Of a stretch of DNA of 64,000 nt, positions 9,571 to 19,789 are shown piece after piece. The stretch spans positions 1,242,501-1,306,500 of the forward strand of contig NZ_JAQOMR010000001.1 of assembly GCF_028401385.1 (NCBI RefSeq), read 5' to 3'. Each line of letters begins with the position of its first letter. The stretch's first letter is position 1. This DNA is from Marinicella algicola. Its GTDB lineage: Bacteria; Pseudomonadota; Gammaproteobacteria; Xanthomonadales; Marinicellaceae. A program made the translations under genes and the position numbers. The notes beneath the pieces are model-generated. The model searched no databases. It was not told the DNA's origin and saw only the letters and a program-made list of their open reading frames with translations.

Positions 9571-10314
9571 ATGGAGTGGCAAGATGAAGGCATAGTTCTG
9601 GGCATGCGCCGCCACGGCGAAACCAGCGCGATTGCCGAGGTCATGACACTTGCCCATGGCCGCCATCTGGGGCTGGTGCGTGGCGGGCGTTCGCGCACGA
9701 TGCGGCCCGTGCTGCAGCCCGGTAACCGGGTTTCGCTGACATGGCGGGCACGGCTTTCCGAACATCTCGGAGAATTCCGCGTTGAGCCTGTCAGCCAGCG
9801 TGCCGGGCTTTTGATGCAGTCGGCGGCAGCACTCCACGGCATGCGGGCTATGGCGGCGCTGCTGCGGCTGTTACCGGAGCGCGATCCGCATCGTCACCTT
9901 TGCGATGCTGTCGAGGTGATTATTGCGCATCTGGACGATCCCACCTCGGCGGGTGAGCTTTTCGTCCGGTTCGAACTCGCGCTTTTGAACGAACTTGGCT
10001 TTGGGCTCGATCTTGCGCGCTGTGCGGCCAACGGATCGGCGGTAGACCTCGTCTACGTCTCACCGAAATCGGGCAGGGCGGTTTCCAAAACGGCAGGAGC
10101 GCCCTATGCCGACCGCATGCTTGCGCTACCGGACTTTCTTCGGACGGATCTCAACGAGACCGCCGACCCTTCTGGTCTTGAAGCGGGCTTTCGTCTGACT
10201 GGTTTCTTTCTTGACCGCCATGTCTACGAGCCACGCGGGATTACGCCGGATAATGCCCGCGAGAGCTTCATCATCGCGACGCTGAAAGCACTTGAAAAGC
10301 AGCAGATGGCCTGA
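9571..10314 (+). CDS. recO: DNA repair protein RecO
   Basis: Recombination mediator that helps load RecA onto SSB-coated gaps. The 247-residue product starts [21 protein letters not shown], the typical alphaproteobacterial OB-fold entry, and continues with [14 protein letters not shown] and an alpha-helical C-terminal domain. It lacks the Cys zinc motif, as many alphaproteobacterial RecO proteins do. Last gene of the plus-strand block, ending 10 bases before the convergent MOSC gene. Confidence 0.93.
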   Translation: MEWQDEGIVLGMRRHGETSAIAEVMTLAHGRHLGLVRGGRSRTMRPVLQPGNRVSLTWRARLSEHLGEFRVEPVSQRAGLLMQSAAALHGMRAMAALLRLLPERDPHRHLCDAVEVIIAHLDDPTSAGELFVRFELALLNELGFGLDLARCAANGSAVDLVYVSPKSGRAVSKTAGAPYADRMLALPDFLRTDLNETADPSGLEAGFRLTGFFLDRHVYEPRGITPDNARESFIIATLKALEKQQMA

Positions 10315-10324
10315 GGTGACCCGT

Positions 10325-11173
10325 TCACCGCCGCTTCTTCAGCGGCCAGTTTTCGTCCCTCATTCCGGTAATCTCCACAGTATCGCCGACGCTCAACAGG
10401 CCTTCGCCGCGCGGCACGGCGTTCCAGCCGAATAGCGGGCCGGGCACCCGTCGGTCCGCCGACATCCTGAGCCGTCCCATCGCCGGGATAGGGTTTGCGC
10501 CGTCGCGCGAACCGGTGGTCTGATCCTGCGTGGTCATGATGCAGCGGGCACAGGGTTTTACGAAATCGAGCCGGATACCGACGATTTCTATGCCGCTCCA
10601 GCCGTCCTCGGCCCAGGGCTCTTCGCAATCAAGCACGATATTTGGCCGGAAACGCTCCATGCCGACGGTTTCAGCACCGTGGGATGAAAGGTCGGCATTG
10701 AGGGCCGCCAGCGAACCGGTGGTCGTTACCAGAATCTGGAACCCGTCGGCAAAGGAAACCGGTGTCTCGGTTTCCACCCATTCCGTGCTGGCGATCCGGG
10801 CGGCATGCTGGTCGAAGAAGGCGAGGCGGACAGGCTGCCCAAGCCATTCGGACAGCTTTTCATTGACTGTTTCTGCCGCTCCGGCGGCATTGACGGTATC
10901 CTTCCAGACCGTGACGTTGAAGCGATCAGCACCTTGAGGCGTGGCGGCAATCGGCGCCTCGCCATCCATGTCCAGCACCAGCCCATCGTCGCGCAGTTGC
11001 GCAGAAAGTCTGGCGAGTGCGGGCAGTTCGCGCTGTGTGATGAACTGGCCCTTGGGGTCGGTGATCACCGCAATCCTGTCGCCCGCTAGGCCTGAAAGGC
11101 CGCATTGGCTTTCGGTGAGCGCGATGCCGCGTGCACTTTTCAACGGATAGATATTGAGGGCGGCGATTTTCAT
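10325..11173 (-). CDS. MOSC-domain protein (YcbX/mARC-like)
   Basis: A 282-residue cytoplasmic protein. A beta-barrel N-terminal domain (IYPLKSARGIAL, GDRIAVITDPKG) precedes a MOSC domain with the conserved Cys in VKPCARCIMTTQD, the proposed sulfur or molybdenum-cofactor ligand of the YcbX/mARC group. Members reduce N-hydroxylated compounds with an iron-sulfur partner. This one lacks a fused ferredoxin domain, so a separate electron donor is expected. Downstream of the MscS-like gene on the same strand, with a terminator between them. Confidence 0.85.
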   Translation of the reverse strand: MKIAALNIYPLKSARGIALTESQCGLSGLAGDRIAVITDPKGQFITQRELPALARLSAQLRDDGLVLDMDGEAPIAATPQGADRFNVTVWKDTVNAAGAAETVNEKLSEWLGQPVRLAFFDQHAARIASTEWVETETPVSFADGFQILVTTTGSLAALNADLSSHGAETVGMERFRPNIVLDCEEPWAEDGWSGIEIVGIRLDFVKPCARCIMTTQDQTTGSRDGANPIPAMGRLRMSADRRVPGPLFGWNAVPRGEGLLSVGDTVEITGMRDENWPLKKRR

Positions 11174-11202
11174 GTCGAGGCTTCCGAAAGGCGCGATGAA
11201 AA

Positions 11203-11227
11203 AGATGCCGGCGCGAGGCCGGCATCT
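11203..11227 (-). terminator. Rho-independent terminator of the MscS-like gene
   Basis: On the minus strand, 10-bp perfect arms AGATGCCGGC and GCCGGCATCT enclose a 5-base loop and are followed by a T tract. It lies between the MscS-like stop and the MOSC start, so the MOSC gene needs its own promoter or readthrough. Confidence 0.8.
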
Positions 11228-11238
11228 TGCGTGTTGTT

Positions 11239-12162
11239 TTAGCTTTTCTTCGCTGGCTTTTGTTGGGCAGGCTTGTCCGCATTGTCCTCGATCTCTTCGG
11301 TGGACTTGCCATCCTCGTCCAGGGACGACAGCGTAACCTGCGGGAACGGGATGGAGATGCCTGCTTCATCGAAGGCGAGTTTCGCGTCGCGGGTCATGAT
11401 GTGTGTGGTCTTCCACCAGACAGAACCCGGCGCCCAGTAGCGCATGGCGATCACAACCGCGCTGTCACCAAGCTCCTTGACGAAGGCGTAAGGCTCCGGA
11501 TCGGCCAGAACATTCTCATTATTCTTGGCAAGGTCGAGCATGATCTCGATTGCCTGCTTGAGATCGTCATCATAGCCGATACCGATGGCAAGTTCGTGCA
11601 TGCGCTGGGTCACGCGCGAGTAGTTGGTGATCGAGACGTTCCAGAGTGTGGAGTTCGGTGCGAGGCGGAAAAGACCGTCGAAGGTCTTCAGCTCGGTTGC
11701 AAACAGGCCAACCTCCTGAACTGTACCGTCGATCGAACCGGTGCTGATATACTCACCGACGCGGAAGGGGCGCAGCACCAGCAGCATGATACCGGCGGCT
11801 ATGTTCTGCAGCGTGCCCTGCAAAGCCAGACCGATAGCCAGGCCGGCAGCGCCGAGAGCTGCAAGGATCGAAGCCGTCTGCACGCCGAACTGGCCAAGCA
11901 CCATGATGATGACGATGGTCAGAATGCCATAGCGCGCGATATTGCCGAAGAAGCCGGCGAGCGTGCGGTCGACATTCTCGAATTTGAGGAAGGCGGTTTT
12001 GACAGACCGCTGCGCGAGCGCGGCCACGATCCAGCCGACGATCAGCAGGATGATCGCGCCGAGAACCGAAAATGTGTAGGTGATGACCAGTGCCCACATC
12101 GCGTCTGCGAAGTCGTTCGAGGCTTTGAAAAGGCCGCTGACCTGCTGCTCTACTTTATCCAT
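11239..12162 (-). CDS. Small-conductance mechanosensitive channel (MscS family)
   Basis: Inner-membrane channel that opens under membrane tension during hypo-osmotic shock. The 307 residues show hydrophobic segments at about 20-45 and 75-95, then the Gly/Ala-rich pore helix LAALGAAGLAIGLALQG that defines the family, followed by the beta domain (RPFRVGEYI, GTVQEVGLF). The last 25 residues are acidic then lysine-rich. A single-gene unit judged by the terminator after it. Confidence 0.92.
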   Translation of the reverse strand: MDKVEQQVSGLFKASNDFADAMWALVITYTFSVLGAIILLIVGWIVAALAQRSVKTAFLKFENVDRTLAGFFGNIARYGILTIVIIMVLGQFGVQTASILAALGAAGLAIGLALQGTLQNIAAGIMLLVLRPFRVGEYISTGSIDGTVQEVGLFATELKTFDGLFRLAPNSTLWNVSITNYSRVTQRMHELAIGIGYDDDLKQAIEIMLDLAKNNENVLADPEPYAFVKELGDSAVVIAMRYWAPGSVWWKTTHIMTRDAKLAFDEAGISIPFPQVTLSSLDEDGKSTEEIEDNADKPAQQKPAKKS

Positions 12163-12269
12163 TAAAAATGCCTTGTGGTCAGAAGTTGGAGTTTTGCCTG
12201 TCTTGGCTTCTTAAGCGTAGTTCAATGTTACGAAAACTTCATGACTGGTGCAACGGCGCGCCTCGTCTT

Positions 12270-12806
12270 TCAACAGCCCTGGCTCCAGAACGCTGGCTCC
12301 AGAACGAAGGGAATGTTGAGCTGGCAGTCGCGCCCGCGGCCGATCGCCTTTACGGCTTCGATCAGCCGCCCCTGCCGACCCAGGGCCTCATCGCCGAGAG
12401 CGACGAGCCGGGCATTCGGCGTGGCAAAAGGCGAGGCCGCCCTGAGCGCTTCCGTCAGCGCGAAATCGTCGGTCGTTGGATCAAGCGCCAGAGCAACGAT
12501 CAGTGCGGCTGCGGGCGAACGCGAAACGCCGAGCCAGCAATGGATCAGCAAGGGGCCGTCAAAGGCCGGTTCTCGTGCAAATGTGATGATCTGCTCAACA
12601 TGGGAAGATTGCGGAGCAACCAGCTTGTCTGTTCCGGCAAAGGCAATATCGTTCATGCGCAATGTCAGATGACGGGTCGGGTCAATCATGCCGGGGCGGG
12701 AGAAATCATGCCCGTTCGCCATCAGTGACAGCATCTGCCGGCAACCGTGCCGGGCGGCCATCTCGCCGACGCGCGACAGCGGGCTGACAACGATCCGGGC
12801 GGTCAT
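12270..12806 (-). CDS. Tyrosine phosphatase-like protein
   Basis: A 178-residue cytoplasmic protein with the Cys-based phosphatase loop HCWLGVSRSP at about residues 88-97 (pattern HCxxGxSRS). Known from alphaproteobacteria as a protein-tyrosine-phosphatase-like family; substrates are unknown. Its ATG overlaps the stop of the upstream HD-domain gene by ATGA, so the two are translationally coupled. Confidence 0.8.
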   Translation of the reverse strand: MTARIVVSPLSRVGEMAARHGCRQMLSLMANGHDFSRPGMIDPTRHLTLRMNDIAFAGTDKLVAPQSSHVEQIITFAREPAFDGPLLIHCWLGVSRSPAAALIVALALDPTTDDFALTEALRAASPFATPNARLVALGDEALGRQGRLIEAVKAIGRGRDCQLNIPFVLEPAFWSQGC

Positions 12807-13432
12807 CCGCCGTTCCGTTTCGCCGTCGCCGGGGTGCTCGCACGTTCGGCCTCGATCTCTGAAAAGCGTGAGAGAAACCGTGCTTGGGCGTCCGTGGTGG
12901 CCATCGGCTCGACCGTCAGCATGTCGATTGAAACACCGTTCGGTTCGCCGAAGAAGCGTTTTGCTTCGGTTCTTGAAAACCCGGCGAGTGTGACCGCCTC
13001 AAAATAGGCTGCGATGCGATCGGCGGCCTTGATTCGCGTTTTCAGCGTACGGGAAGGGTGGGCAGGCAGGCCGAAACGCAGGTGAACCGCGGCCTCAAGC
13101 CGTTTCTCCACGCTCTTGTATCCGCCGCCGACAACCGCCTTGAAGGGCGAGATCATGTCGCCGATCACATATTCGGGCGCATCGTGCAGAAGCGCCATCT
13201 GGCAGTCTTCAGGGCTTGCCTTATAGCAATGCACGAAGATGGTCTCGACCACCAGGCTGTGCTGCGCCACGGAATAGGCGTAGGTGCCGACTGTCTGACC
13301 GTTCCAGCGGGCGACGCGGGCAAGGCCGTGGGCAATATCGGAGATTTCGACATCGAGCGGCGAGGGATCGAGCAGGTCGAGGCGGCGGCCGGAAAGCATG
13401 CGCTGCCAGGCACGGGCGTCGGTCTTGGGCAT
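12803..13432 (-). CDS. HD-domain hydrolase (YfbR-like 5'-deoxynucleotidase family)
   Basis: About 210 residues with an HD metal-dependent phosphohydrolase layout: SVAQHSLVVE supplies the first His, LLHDAPEYVIGD the His-Asp pair. The closest recognised group is the YfbR-like nucleotidase/HD superfamily. I use ATG 13430-13432; a GTG at 13436-13438 overlapping the ygfZ stop is the alternative. Middle gene of ygfZ-HD-phosphatase, all overlapping by a few bases. Confidence 0.8.
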   Translation of the reverse strand: MPKTDARAWQRMLSGRRLDLLDPSPLDVEISDIAHGLARVARWNGQTVGTYAYSVAQHSLVVETIFVHCYKASPEDCQMALLHDAPEYVIGDMISPFKAVVGGGYKSVEKRLEAAVHLRFGLPAHPSRTLKTRIKAADRIAAYFEAVTLAGFSRTEAKRFFGEPNGVSIDMLTVEPMATTDAQARFLSRFSEIEAERASTPATAKRNGG

Positions 13433-13434
13433 TG

Positions 13435-14272
13435 TCACTCGGGCTCCGCGCCTGCGGCTTCGAGCGAAACACCGCTCCAGGCATATGGCGTAACACTCAC
13501 GGGCATGCCGCCGACACTGACGTCGCCGGCAGCGGATGCAATCCGGTCCGTGCGCACGATCGCCATCGCTGTGTTGCCGCTGACCGAGCCGAGATTGCCA
13601 GCGGTCTTTCCGCCGGCTTCAACCACGCCTTCGTCCGTGTTGAACGGCTCTGACGCTTCCAGATGCACCAGCCTGCGCCGGGCCGTGCCGCGGTGCTGCA
13701 TGCGGGAGACGACCTCCTGGCCGACATAGCAGCCCTTGCGGAAGTTCAGACCGCCGTTTTTATCAAACAGCACATCATGCGGGAACGCATCCTGCGCAGC
13801 GAAGTCCATATGCATTTCGGCAGCGCCGGCCTCAATCCTGAGCGCGGTATAGGTCTCCGGATCGTCCTGCGCCTCGGCAGAGCGTCCGGGCAGGCGAAAA
13901 AGCGGAAGCTCGGGCTGCGAAAAGCGACGGTCCGAAACTGCGTCTTCAGGAATATCGTCCTCTCCGTAGATCACGGTGATACCGTCATGTTCCGGTGTTG
14001 CGATGCTGACCTTTGCGCGCAGCTTGTAAAGCGTCAGCCGCTGGGTGAGGAAGCCGTGTCGTCGGCATGAACCTCAATCCGGAAACCCTCTGGTGTCCGG
14101 GAAATCAGGAAGTCGAACATGATCTTGCCCTGCGGTGTTAAAAGCGCGCCGGGCCAGGCCTCACCGGGGCGATGCCCTCGATATTGGTGGTGATCAGGTT
14201 CTGCAGAAAAGCCTCTGTGTCCTCGCCGTCAAGCGTGATGAGGGCTCTGTCCGGAAGGTGGATCGATGCCAT
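13435..14272 (-). CDS. ygfZ: Folate-binding protein YgfZ (frame interrupted twice)
   Basis: Tetrahydrofolate-dependent protein that supports assembly or repair of certain iron-sulfur enzymes. The start MASIHLPDRALITLDGEDT and FLQNLITTNIE are followed by a frame change near 14165 and a second near 14052; one added base at each restores a 279-residue protein. The signature KGCYVGQEVVSRMQHRG, with the family Cys, is intact. Both breaks remove one base, in a window where this is common, so the gene is probably functional. First gene of the overlapping operon with the HD and phosphatase genes. Confidence 0.8.
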
Positions 14273-14384
14273 TTTCGTCCCTTTCATGCGCTGAAGTCGC
14301 TGATCGAATCGCGAACTGCTTTGTCACGCGGGCGGCGGCATTCGTCAATACGGGAGGGTGGCCGGTCTGGGCGGAAAGCGGCGA

Positions 14385-14642
14385 TTACTGCAGGATGCGT
14401 TCGGGTGAAAACTCGCCGGCCAGCATACGTTCGCGCAGCGATTCCAGCATGGCTTCCGCGCCTTCCTCGCCAATCATTCGCACGGTCTCGCGCATGGCCA
14501 GCGCCAGTGCTGCGTCGGCAATGATCTCGGGTTCAATGCCGTCAGCGACGCCGTCGGCCCATGCCTCGTTCTGGTATTCGAGAGCCGCCTGCATCTTTTC
14601 CTGCACGATTATGTCGTCGATTTCATTGGCATTCGGCTTCAT
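14385..14642 (-). CDS. Conserved hypothetical protein
   Basis: An 85-residue, acidic, mostly helical protein starting MKPNANEIDDI with two helical stretches (IIVQEKMQAALEYQNEAWADG and AALALAMRETVRMIGEE). No signal peptide, membrane segment or catalytic motif. The ATG at 14642 is preferred over the in-frame start 24 bases upstream because AAGGAAT lies just before it. I recognise no function. It stands alone between ygfZ and the NUDIX gene. Confidence 0.55.
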   Translation of the reverse strand: MKPNANEIDDIIVQEKMQAALEYQNEAWADGVADGIEPEIIADAALALAMRETVRMIGEEGAEAMLESLRERMLAGEFSPERILQ

Positions 14643-14809
14643 TACAATTCCTTGCTGGCATCTCATCCTTGATGGTCGGCTATCATCGTATCAAGTTTTG
14701 CCCCTGTCTGTCAGCGTTGCTGACATAAAAAGTCAACAGCCGGTTAACGGACGGGGCAAGTTGCTTCTGTTGCGGCGCGCATGTGTCGTAGCCGCCACAG
14801 TTTTGGCGG

Positions 14810-15216
14810 TTAACCGAGCTTTTCGGCACATTCGAGCACGCTTGTGGGCACATTCATGGTGCGAATGTCCTCAAGGGCGTACCAGCCAAGGTCATCGGCA
14901 TCGTCTGCGGCAGCGGCCACCGCTGAACCGTCCACATCGGCTAGAAACACGCTCAGCCGATAGAAACTCGTGACTGTACCGGCATCATCACGGTCTATGA
15001 GGTCATATACGGCAAAAGGTCTGCCTGGTTTGCAACAAGGCCCGTTTCCTCGGCCAGTTCGCGGAACGCGGCCTGTTCTGCAGTTTCTCCTGCCTCAGCC
15101 TTGCCGCCGGGAAAGGCATACATCGCCTGCGCCGGCGGATTGGCGCGGCGCACCAGAAGGAATTTCCCGCCGCGACGCACGATCACGGACGAGGCGGGTT
15201 TGGGTGAAACGGGCAT
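14810..15216 (-). CDS. NUDIX hydrolase (frame interrupted)
   Basis: Hydrolase of nucleoside diphosphates linked to another moiety. The NUDIX box is complete: GGKAEAGETAEQAAFRELAEETG. The frame breaks near 15018-15021; adding one C in GACC gives DPFAVYDLIDRDDAG and runs to a stop at 14810, for 135 residues ending ECAEKLG. N-terminus MPVSPKPASSVIVRR. Substrate cannot be told from the sequence. Divergent from the SRAP gene. Confidence 0.8.
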
Positions 15217-15299
15217 GGGCTTCCTTCCGGCATTGCGATGGCTTCACGGTCAGTTCAGTAGCCCTTGTCATTCATCGCGCAAGATGAAATCAATGGCCA

Positions 15300-16045
15300 A
15301 TGTGTGGACGTTTCGGCCTTATATCAGCCCCGGACGCGGTTGCGGAAGCCTTCGACCTGACAGGGGTCGATCCGTTTCCGCCGCGTTACAATATTGCGCC
15401 CTCGCAGCCGGTCCTGATGGTGGTCAACGCCTCGGAGCTGACTGGTGGCGGGCAAGGGCGCACGGCTGTTCTGGTGCGCTGGGGCCTGATTCCCGCCTGG
15501 GTCAAGGATGGCCGTGATTTTCCGCTGCTTTTCAACGCGCGCTCGGAGAGCGCTGCGGAAAAGCCGGCTTTTCGCGGTGCCATGCGCCACTTCCGCACGC
15601 TGGTACCGGCAAGCGGCTTCTTCGAATGGCGCAAATCCGGCGGCAAGGGTACGGCCCAGCCTTACTGGATCCGTCCGCGCAGTGGAGGGCTGATTGCCAT
15701 GGCCGGGTTGATGTCGCCCTGGCAGGGGCTGATGGCACAGAACTTGATACCTGTGCGATCCTGACCACTGCGGCCAGCGGTGTGGTGGCAAAGCTCCACG
15801 ACCGTTCACCGGTGATTGTCATGCCGGAGGATTTCGAGCGCTGGCTCGATTGCCGCACGCTGGAGCCACGGCATGTGGCCGATCTGCTGAGTCCGCCGCC
15901 GGATGATTTTTTCGAGGCCTTTCCGGTTTCAAAGGCCGTCAGCAATGCACGCAATCTCGGCGCAGATCTGATCGAGCCCATCGGTCCGCCACTTGAACCC
16001 GATCAGCCGGATGCCGGTTCCGGCGCACAGATGGATCTGTTCTGA
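15300..16045 (+). CDS. SOS response-associated peptidase (SRAP/YedK/HMCES family, frame interrupted)
   Basis: SRAP proteins crosslink to abasic sites in single-stranded DNA through the N-terminal Cys after Met removal. Here the start MCGRFGL places Cys at position 2. PRYNIAPSQPV (catalytic Asn), FNARSESAAEKPAF and PASGFFEWRK (Glu) are present. The frame breaks in a G run at 15725-15728. One added G gives GADGTELDTCAILTTAA and a 248-residue protein ending at 16045. The His of HDRSPVIV lies in the second half. No LexA box was identified upstream. Confidence 0.85.
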
Positions 16046-16058
16046 AGGGCGGCGGAAC

Positions 16059-16939
16059 CTAGATATCGAGATCGAGCCGGTTCTTGCGCGGGTGATCCGG
16101 GTCGTCGTCCTCATCGTCATCCTCTTCCATCACCAGCGTGCCGTATTTTGAGTGCCAGGCACGGGCGCCGAGGAAGGGCGGCAAGATAAAGCGCCGAACC
16201 TGCAATCATCACATGCCAGGTATAGGCGACCAGCAGCGCGACGGAGAGGACAGCAAGCAGCATCAGTGGCAGCGCGAATTCGCGGCGCACATTGAGGCCG
16301 AGGCTCTTGCCCGACCAGACCGGCAAACGGCTGATCAGCAGGAAGCCGATAAGCACGGTGTAGACCGAGCAGGCCAGCGCGATGCCGCGGCTCGACTGCA
16401 TGCCCAGAAAGCCGAGATAGACAGGCAACAGCACGATAATCGCACCGGCAGGCGCGGGAACACCGACGAAATATTCCCCTGCCAGCTGGCCTTGCGCTTG
16501 CGCTCGGCCATGACATTGAAGCGCGCCAGTCTGAGGGCTGCGGCTATGGCGTAGAGCAGAGCAGCAATCCAGCCGGGCGTGCCGGCATCGTCCAGCAGAT
16601 AGATATAGGAGACGAGCGCAGGTGCGATCCCGAAATTGACGATATCGGCCAGCGAATCCATCTGTTCGCCGAATTTCGATGACGCCTTCAAAAGGCGCGC
16701 CAGCCTGCCGTCAACGCCGTCCAGAAATGCGGCGATCAACAGCATCATGACGGCTTCGGGAAATTTTCCTCGATTGCCTGCCGGATGCCCGATAGCCCGG
16801 CACAAATGGCCAGTACGGTGACGAGATTGGGGACGATCAGACGAAACGGGATTTCGCGCAGGCGCGGCCCGCGTCCCGAACGGTCCGACCCGGCTGTTAC
16901 CCGCGTTGAAAGCGGGTTTTCGTTGTCGCTGCCTTGCAT
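16059..16939 (-). CDS. pssA: CDP-diacylglycerol-serine O-phosphatidyltransferase (frame interrupted three times)
   Basis: Makes phosphatidylserine, the precursor of phosphatidylethanolamine, at the inner membrane. The CDP-alcohol transferase motif spans DGVDGRLARLLKASSKFGEQMDSLAD, and several hydrophobic helices follow (VLLPVYLGFLGMQ, YTVLIGFLL). Frame changes lie near 16758 (one base missing in CCC), 16486-16489 (one missing in the C4 run) and 16176-16182 (one extra or two missing). The repaired protein has 293 residues and an acidic tail. Its ATG overlaps the psd stop. Three breaks in an essential lipid gene argue for sequence error. Confidence 0.85.
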
Positions 16940-17604
16940 CAGATCCGCCGTCCGACAACAGGCAGATCAAAGTCACCAAATGCCGCAAGAACGGTCTCAC
17001 CGGCCGTTGCCATCTGGCCGACGGCAACGCGCGGTGTGGTGCCGGCGGGCAGGTAGACGTCCAGTCTGGAACCGAATCGGATCAGACCGAAGCGCTCGCC
17101 GGCGTCGACGGCATCATCGTTTTCGACAAAGCAAACGATCCGACGCGCCACCAGACCGGCGATCTGGACCACGCCGATGGCGCCATGGCTGGTGTCTATC
17201 ACCACGCCGTTGCGTTCATTGTCTTCGCTCGCCTTGTCGAGTTCCGCGTTCAGAAACTTGCCGGGGCGATAATGGATGCCGCGGATCGTACCGGCCATCG
17301 GCGCACGGTTCACATGGCAGTTGAACACGTTCATGAACACGCAGATCCGGAGCATGGGCTGATCTCCGAGCCCCATTTCCTGCGGCGGTATTTCCTCGCT
17401 GATGGAAGACACGCGGCCATCCGCCGGGCTGATGACGATGTCATCGTCCTGGGGCACGACCCGTTCGGGATCGCGGAAGAAATAGGCACACCAGAGCGTG
17501 GCGAAGAGGCCGATCCAGAATAGCGGATCGGCGATCCAGCCGAGAATGAGCGTCGCGACAAGGAAGATCGCAATGAAGGGATAGCCCTCCTTGTGGATGG
17601 GCAC
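16939..17604 (-). CDS. psd: Phosphatidylserine decarboxylase
   Basis: Converts phosphatidylserine to phosphatidylethanolamine using a pyruvoyl group formed by self-cleavage. The 221-residue short-form enzyme has [34 protein letters not shown] and the cleavage site [13 protein letters not shown] (Gly-Ser). I start at GTG 17602-17604, with AGGAAGG six bases upstream. Homologues often have about ten more N-terminal residues, and a frame error just upstream could hide them. Coupled to pssA through an ATGA overlap, so two consecutive steps of one pathway are made together. Confidence 0.93.
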   Translation of the reverse strand: MPIHKEGYPFIAIFLVATLILGWIADPLFWIGLFATLWCAYFFRDPERVVPQDDDIVISPADGRVSSISEEIPPQEMGLGDQPMLRICVFMNVFNCHVNRAPMAGTIRGIHYRPGKFLNAELDKASEDNERNGVVIDTSHGAIGVVQIAGLVARRIVCFVENDDAVDAGERFGLIRFGSRLDVYLPAGTTPRVAVGQMATAGETVLAAFGDFDLPVVGRRI

Positions 17605-17750
17605 GATGGCCTTCCTGATCGAGATCGAAAACGGTCATGTGTTTATCTGGCTCCCGGGCTATATCGGCGGCTTATATCTTTGACGCATGGAAACCTTACA
17701 GGTTCCACAAAGACTTGAAAATGGCTGTCCTGACGAGGGGAGGTGCGGGC

Positions 17751-19638
17751 TCAATCTGCCGGATCGAGCCGCATGATGATCCCCATGTCGTCGCTTTCGC
17801 GCACCTCGCGCAAGTGTTCCTCGGCGAGTGTCGCTTCGCGCTGGCGTTCCCACATCCGTGCATAAAGCCCGTTCTGGGCAATCAGGCCGTCATGGGTGCC
17901 CCGTTCGGCGATTTCACCGCGTTTGAGGACGATGATCTCGTCGGCGCCGATAACGGTGGAAAGTCGGTGGGCGATCACCAGCGTGGTCCGGTTTTTCGAA
18001 ACCACATCGAGGGCGGCCTGGATTTCGCGTTCGGTGTGCGTGTCGAGTGCGGAGGTGGCCTCGTCGAGAACCAGGATTGGCGGCGCTTTCAGGATGGTGC
18101 GGGCGATCGCCACGCGCTGCTTCTCGCCGCCGGAGAGTTTCAGTCCACGCTCGCCGACCTGGGTTTCGAAACCCTCCGGAAGCTGTCGGATGAAATCACC
18201 GACCTGTGCGAGTTCCGCTGCCGCATTGACTTCCTCGTCAGTCGCCGAGGTTCGGCCATAACGGATGTTGTAGCCGATTGTATCGTTAAACAGCACAGTA
18301 TCCTGCGGAACCATGCCGATCGCCTCTCTGAGGCTGTGTTGGCGCACAGCGCGCAGATCCTGACCGTCAATGGTGATCGCGCCGTCGTTGACGTCATAGA
18401 ACCGGAACAAAAGCCTTGAAATTGTCGATTTACCGGCACCTGTCGGTCCCACGATAGCAACCGTCTTGCCGGCCGGCACCTCGAAGGAGACGCCCTTCAG
18501 AATCGGGCGTGAGGGATCATAGGAAAAGTGCACATCCTTGAAGGCGATCCCGCCCTGACGGATCTGCAGTTCCTCGGCGTCGGGCTTGTCGACGACTTCC
18601 GGATCGACTTCGAGGATATCGAACATCTGCTCGATATCAGTCAGGCCCTGCCGGATTTCACGATAGACCGAACCGATAAAGTTGAGCGGTATCGCCAGTT
18701 GGATCAGCATGGCGTTGACGAAAACGAAGTCACCGATCGTCTGTGTGCCGTTCTTGACCGCAATTGCGGAGAGCACCATCATCACGGTCATACCGGCGCC
18801 GAAGATCAGGCCCTGACCGAAGTTCAGCCAGCCAAGCGAGGTCCAGATGCGCGTTGCCGCCGCCTCGTACTTGGCCATGGAGCCATCAAACCGGCTGGCT
18901 TCCATATCCTCATTGCCGAAATATTTAACGGTTTCGTAGTTGAGCAGCAGAATCGATTGCCTTGGTATTGGCATCGGTATCGCTGTCGTTCATCTCGCGC
19001 CGAATGGCGATGCGCCAGTCGCTCGCCTTGATCGTGAACCAGACATAGAGCACGACGGTGACGGCAGTGACGGCCAGATAGTCGAAGCCGTAACCCCACC
19101 AGAAGATGATCGCGACAAGCAGGAATTCCAGTACGGTCGGCATGGTGGCGAGGATCGTGAACCTGACAATGGTCTCGATGCCCTTGGTGCCGCGCTCGAT
19201 GATGCGCGAGAGGCCGCCGGTCTTGCGCGAAAGGTGGAAACGCAGCGCCAGCCGATGCATGTGAACAAACACACGATGGGCAAGCTGGCGCACGGCATAT
19301 TGGCCGACGCTTGCAAATAGCGCGTCGCGGAGCTGGTTGAAGCCGAGCTGGCCGATGCGCGCCAGATTATAAAACAGAACCAGCGTGACCGCGCCAAACA
19401 GGAAGGCCGGCAGGATGGTGTTGATCTCAAGCTCGCCTGTTAGCGCATTTGTGGCCCATTTGAAGGAATAGGGCACGAGCAGGAGCACCAGCTTGGCGAT
19501 AACAAGGGCGATCGTGGCGAGGACAACACGACGCTTCAGGTCCGGGCGCGCCGAAGGCCAGATATAGGGCCATAGATTGATGATGGTTTGAAACGGACTG
19601 GCGGAGTCCGCGGAAACGGTTTTCTGGCGATCTGCCAT
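17751..19638 (-). CDS. Atm1-type ABC exporter (half-transporter, frame interrupted)
   Basis: A 629-residue half-transporter with an N-terminal six-helix domain and a C-terminal ATPase; it resembles bacterial Atm1/HMT1 exporters of glutathione-linked or heavy-metal species. Walker A is GPTGAGKST, the signature LSGGEKQRVAIARTIL, Walker B ILVLDEAT, the His switch VIAHRLST. NYETVKYFGNE in the membrane domain is typical of the Atm1 group. The frame changes near 18945-18953 (one extra base or two missing). ATG 19638 (MADRQKTV) is preferred over an upstream TTG. Confidence 0.87.
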
Positions 19639-19789
19639 GATAATCCCCCGGCTCAAGGCGGTGCGGCCGAGCCATGATAAGTATATTCAAAGACGAGAAA
19701 ACCACGCACAAGGCGTAGTTTTGCCATGCGAGATAAGGTTGATTGCGGTCGATTGCAATGGCGAGAGGGGAACGCTTCTCCCTCGATGA

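Noticed and set aside
7574-9837. Two long minus-strand ORFs opposite lepB-rnc-era-recO
   Set aside because: Both are antisense to four conserved genes and contain no recognisable domain; high GC makes long antisense frames common.
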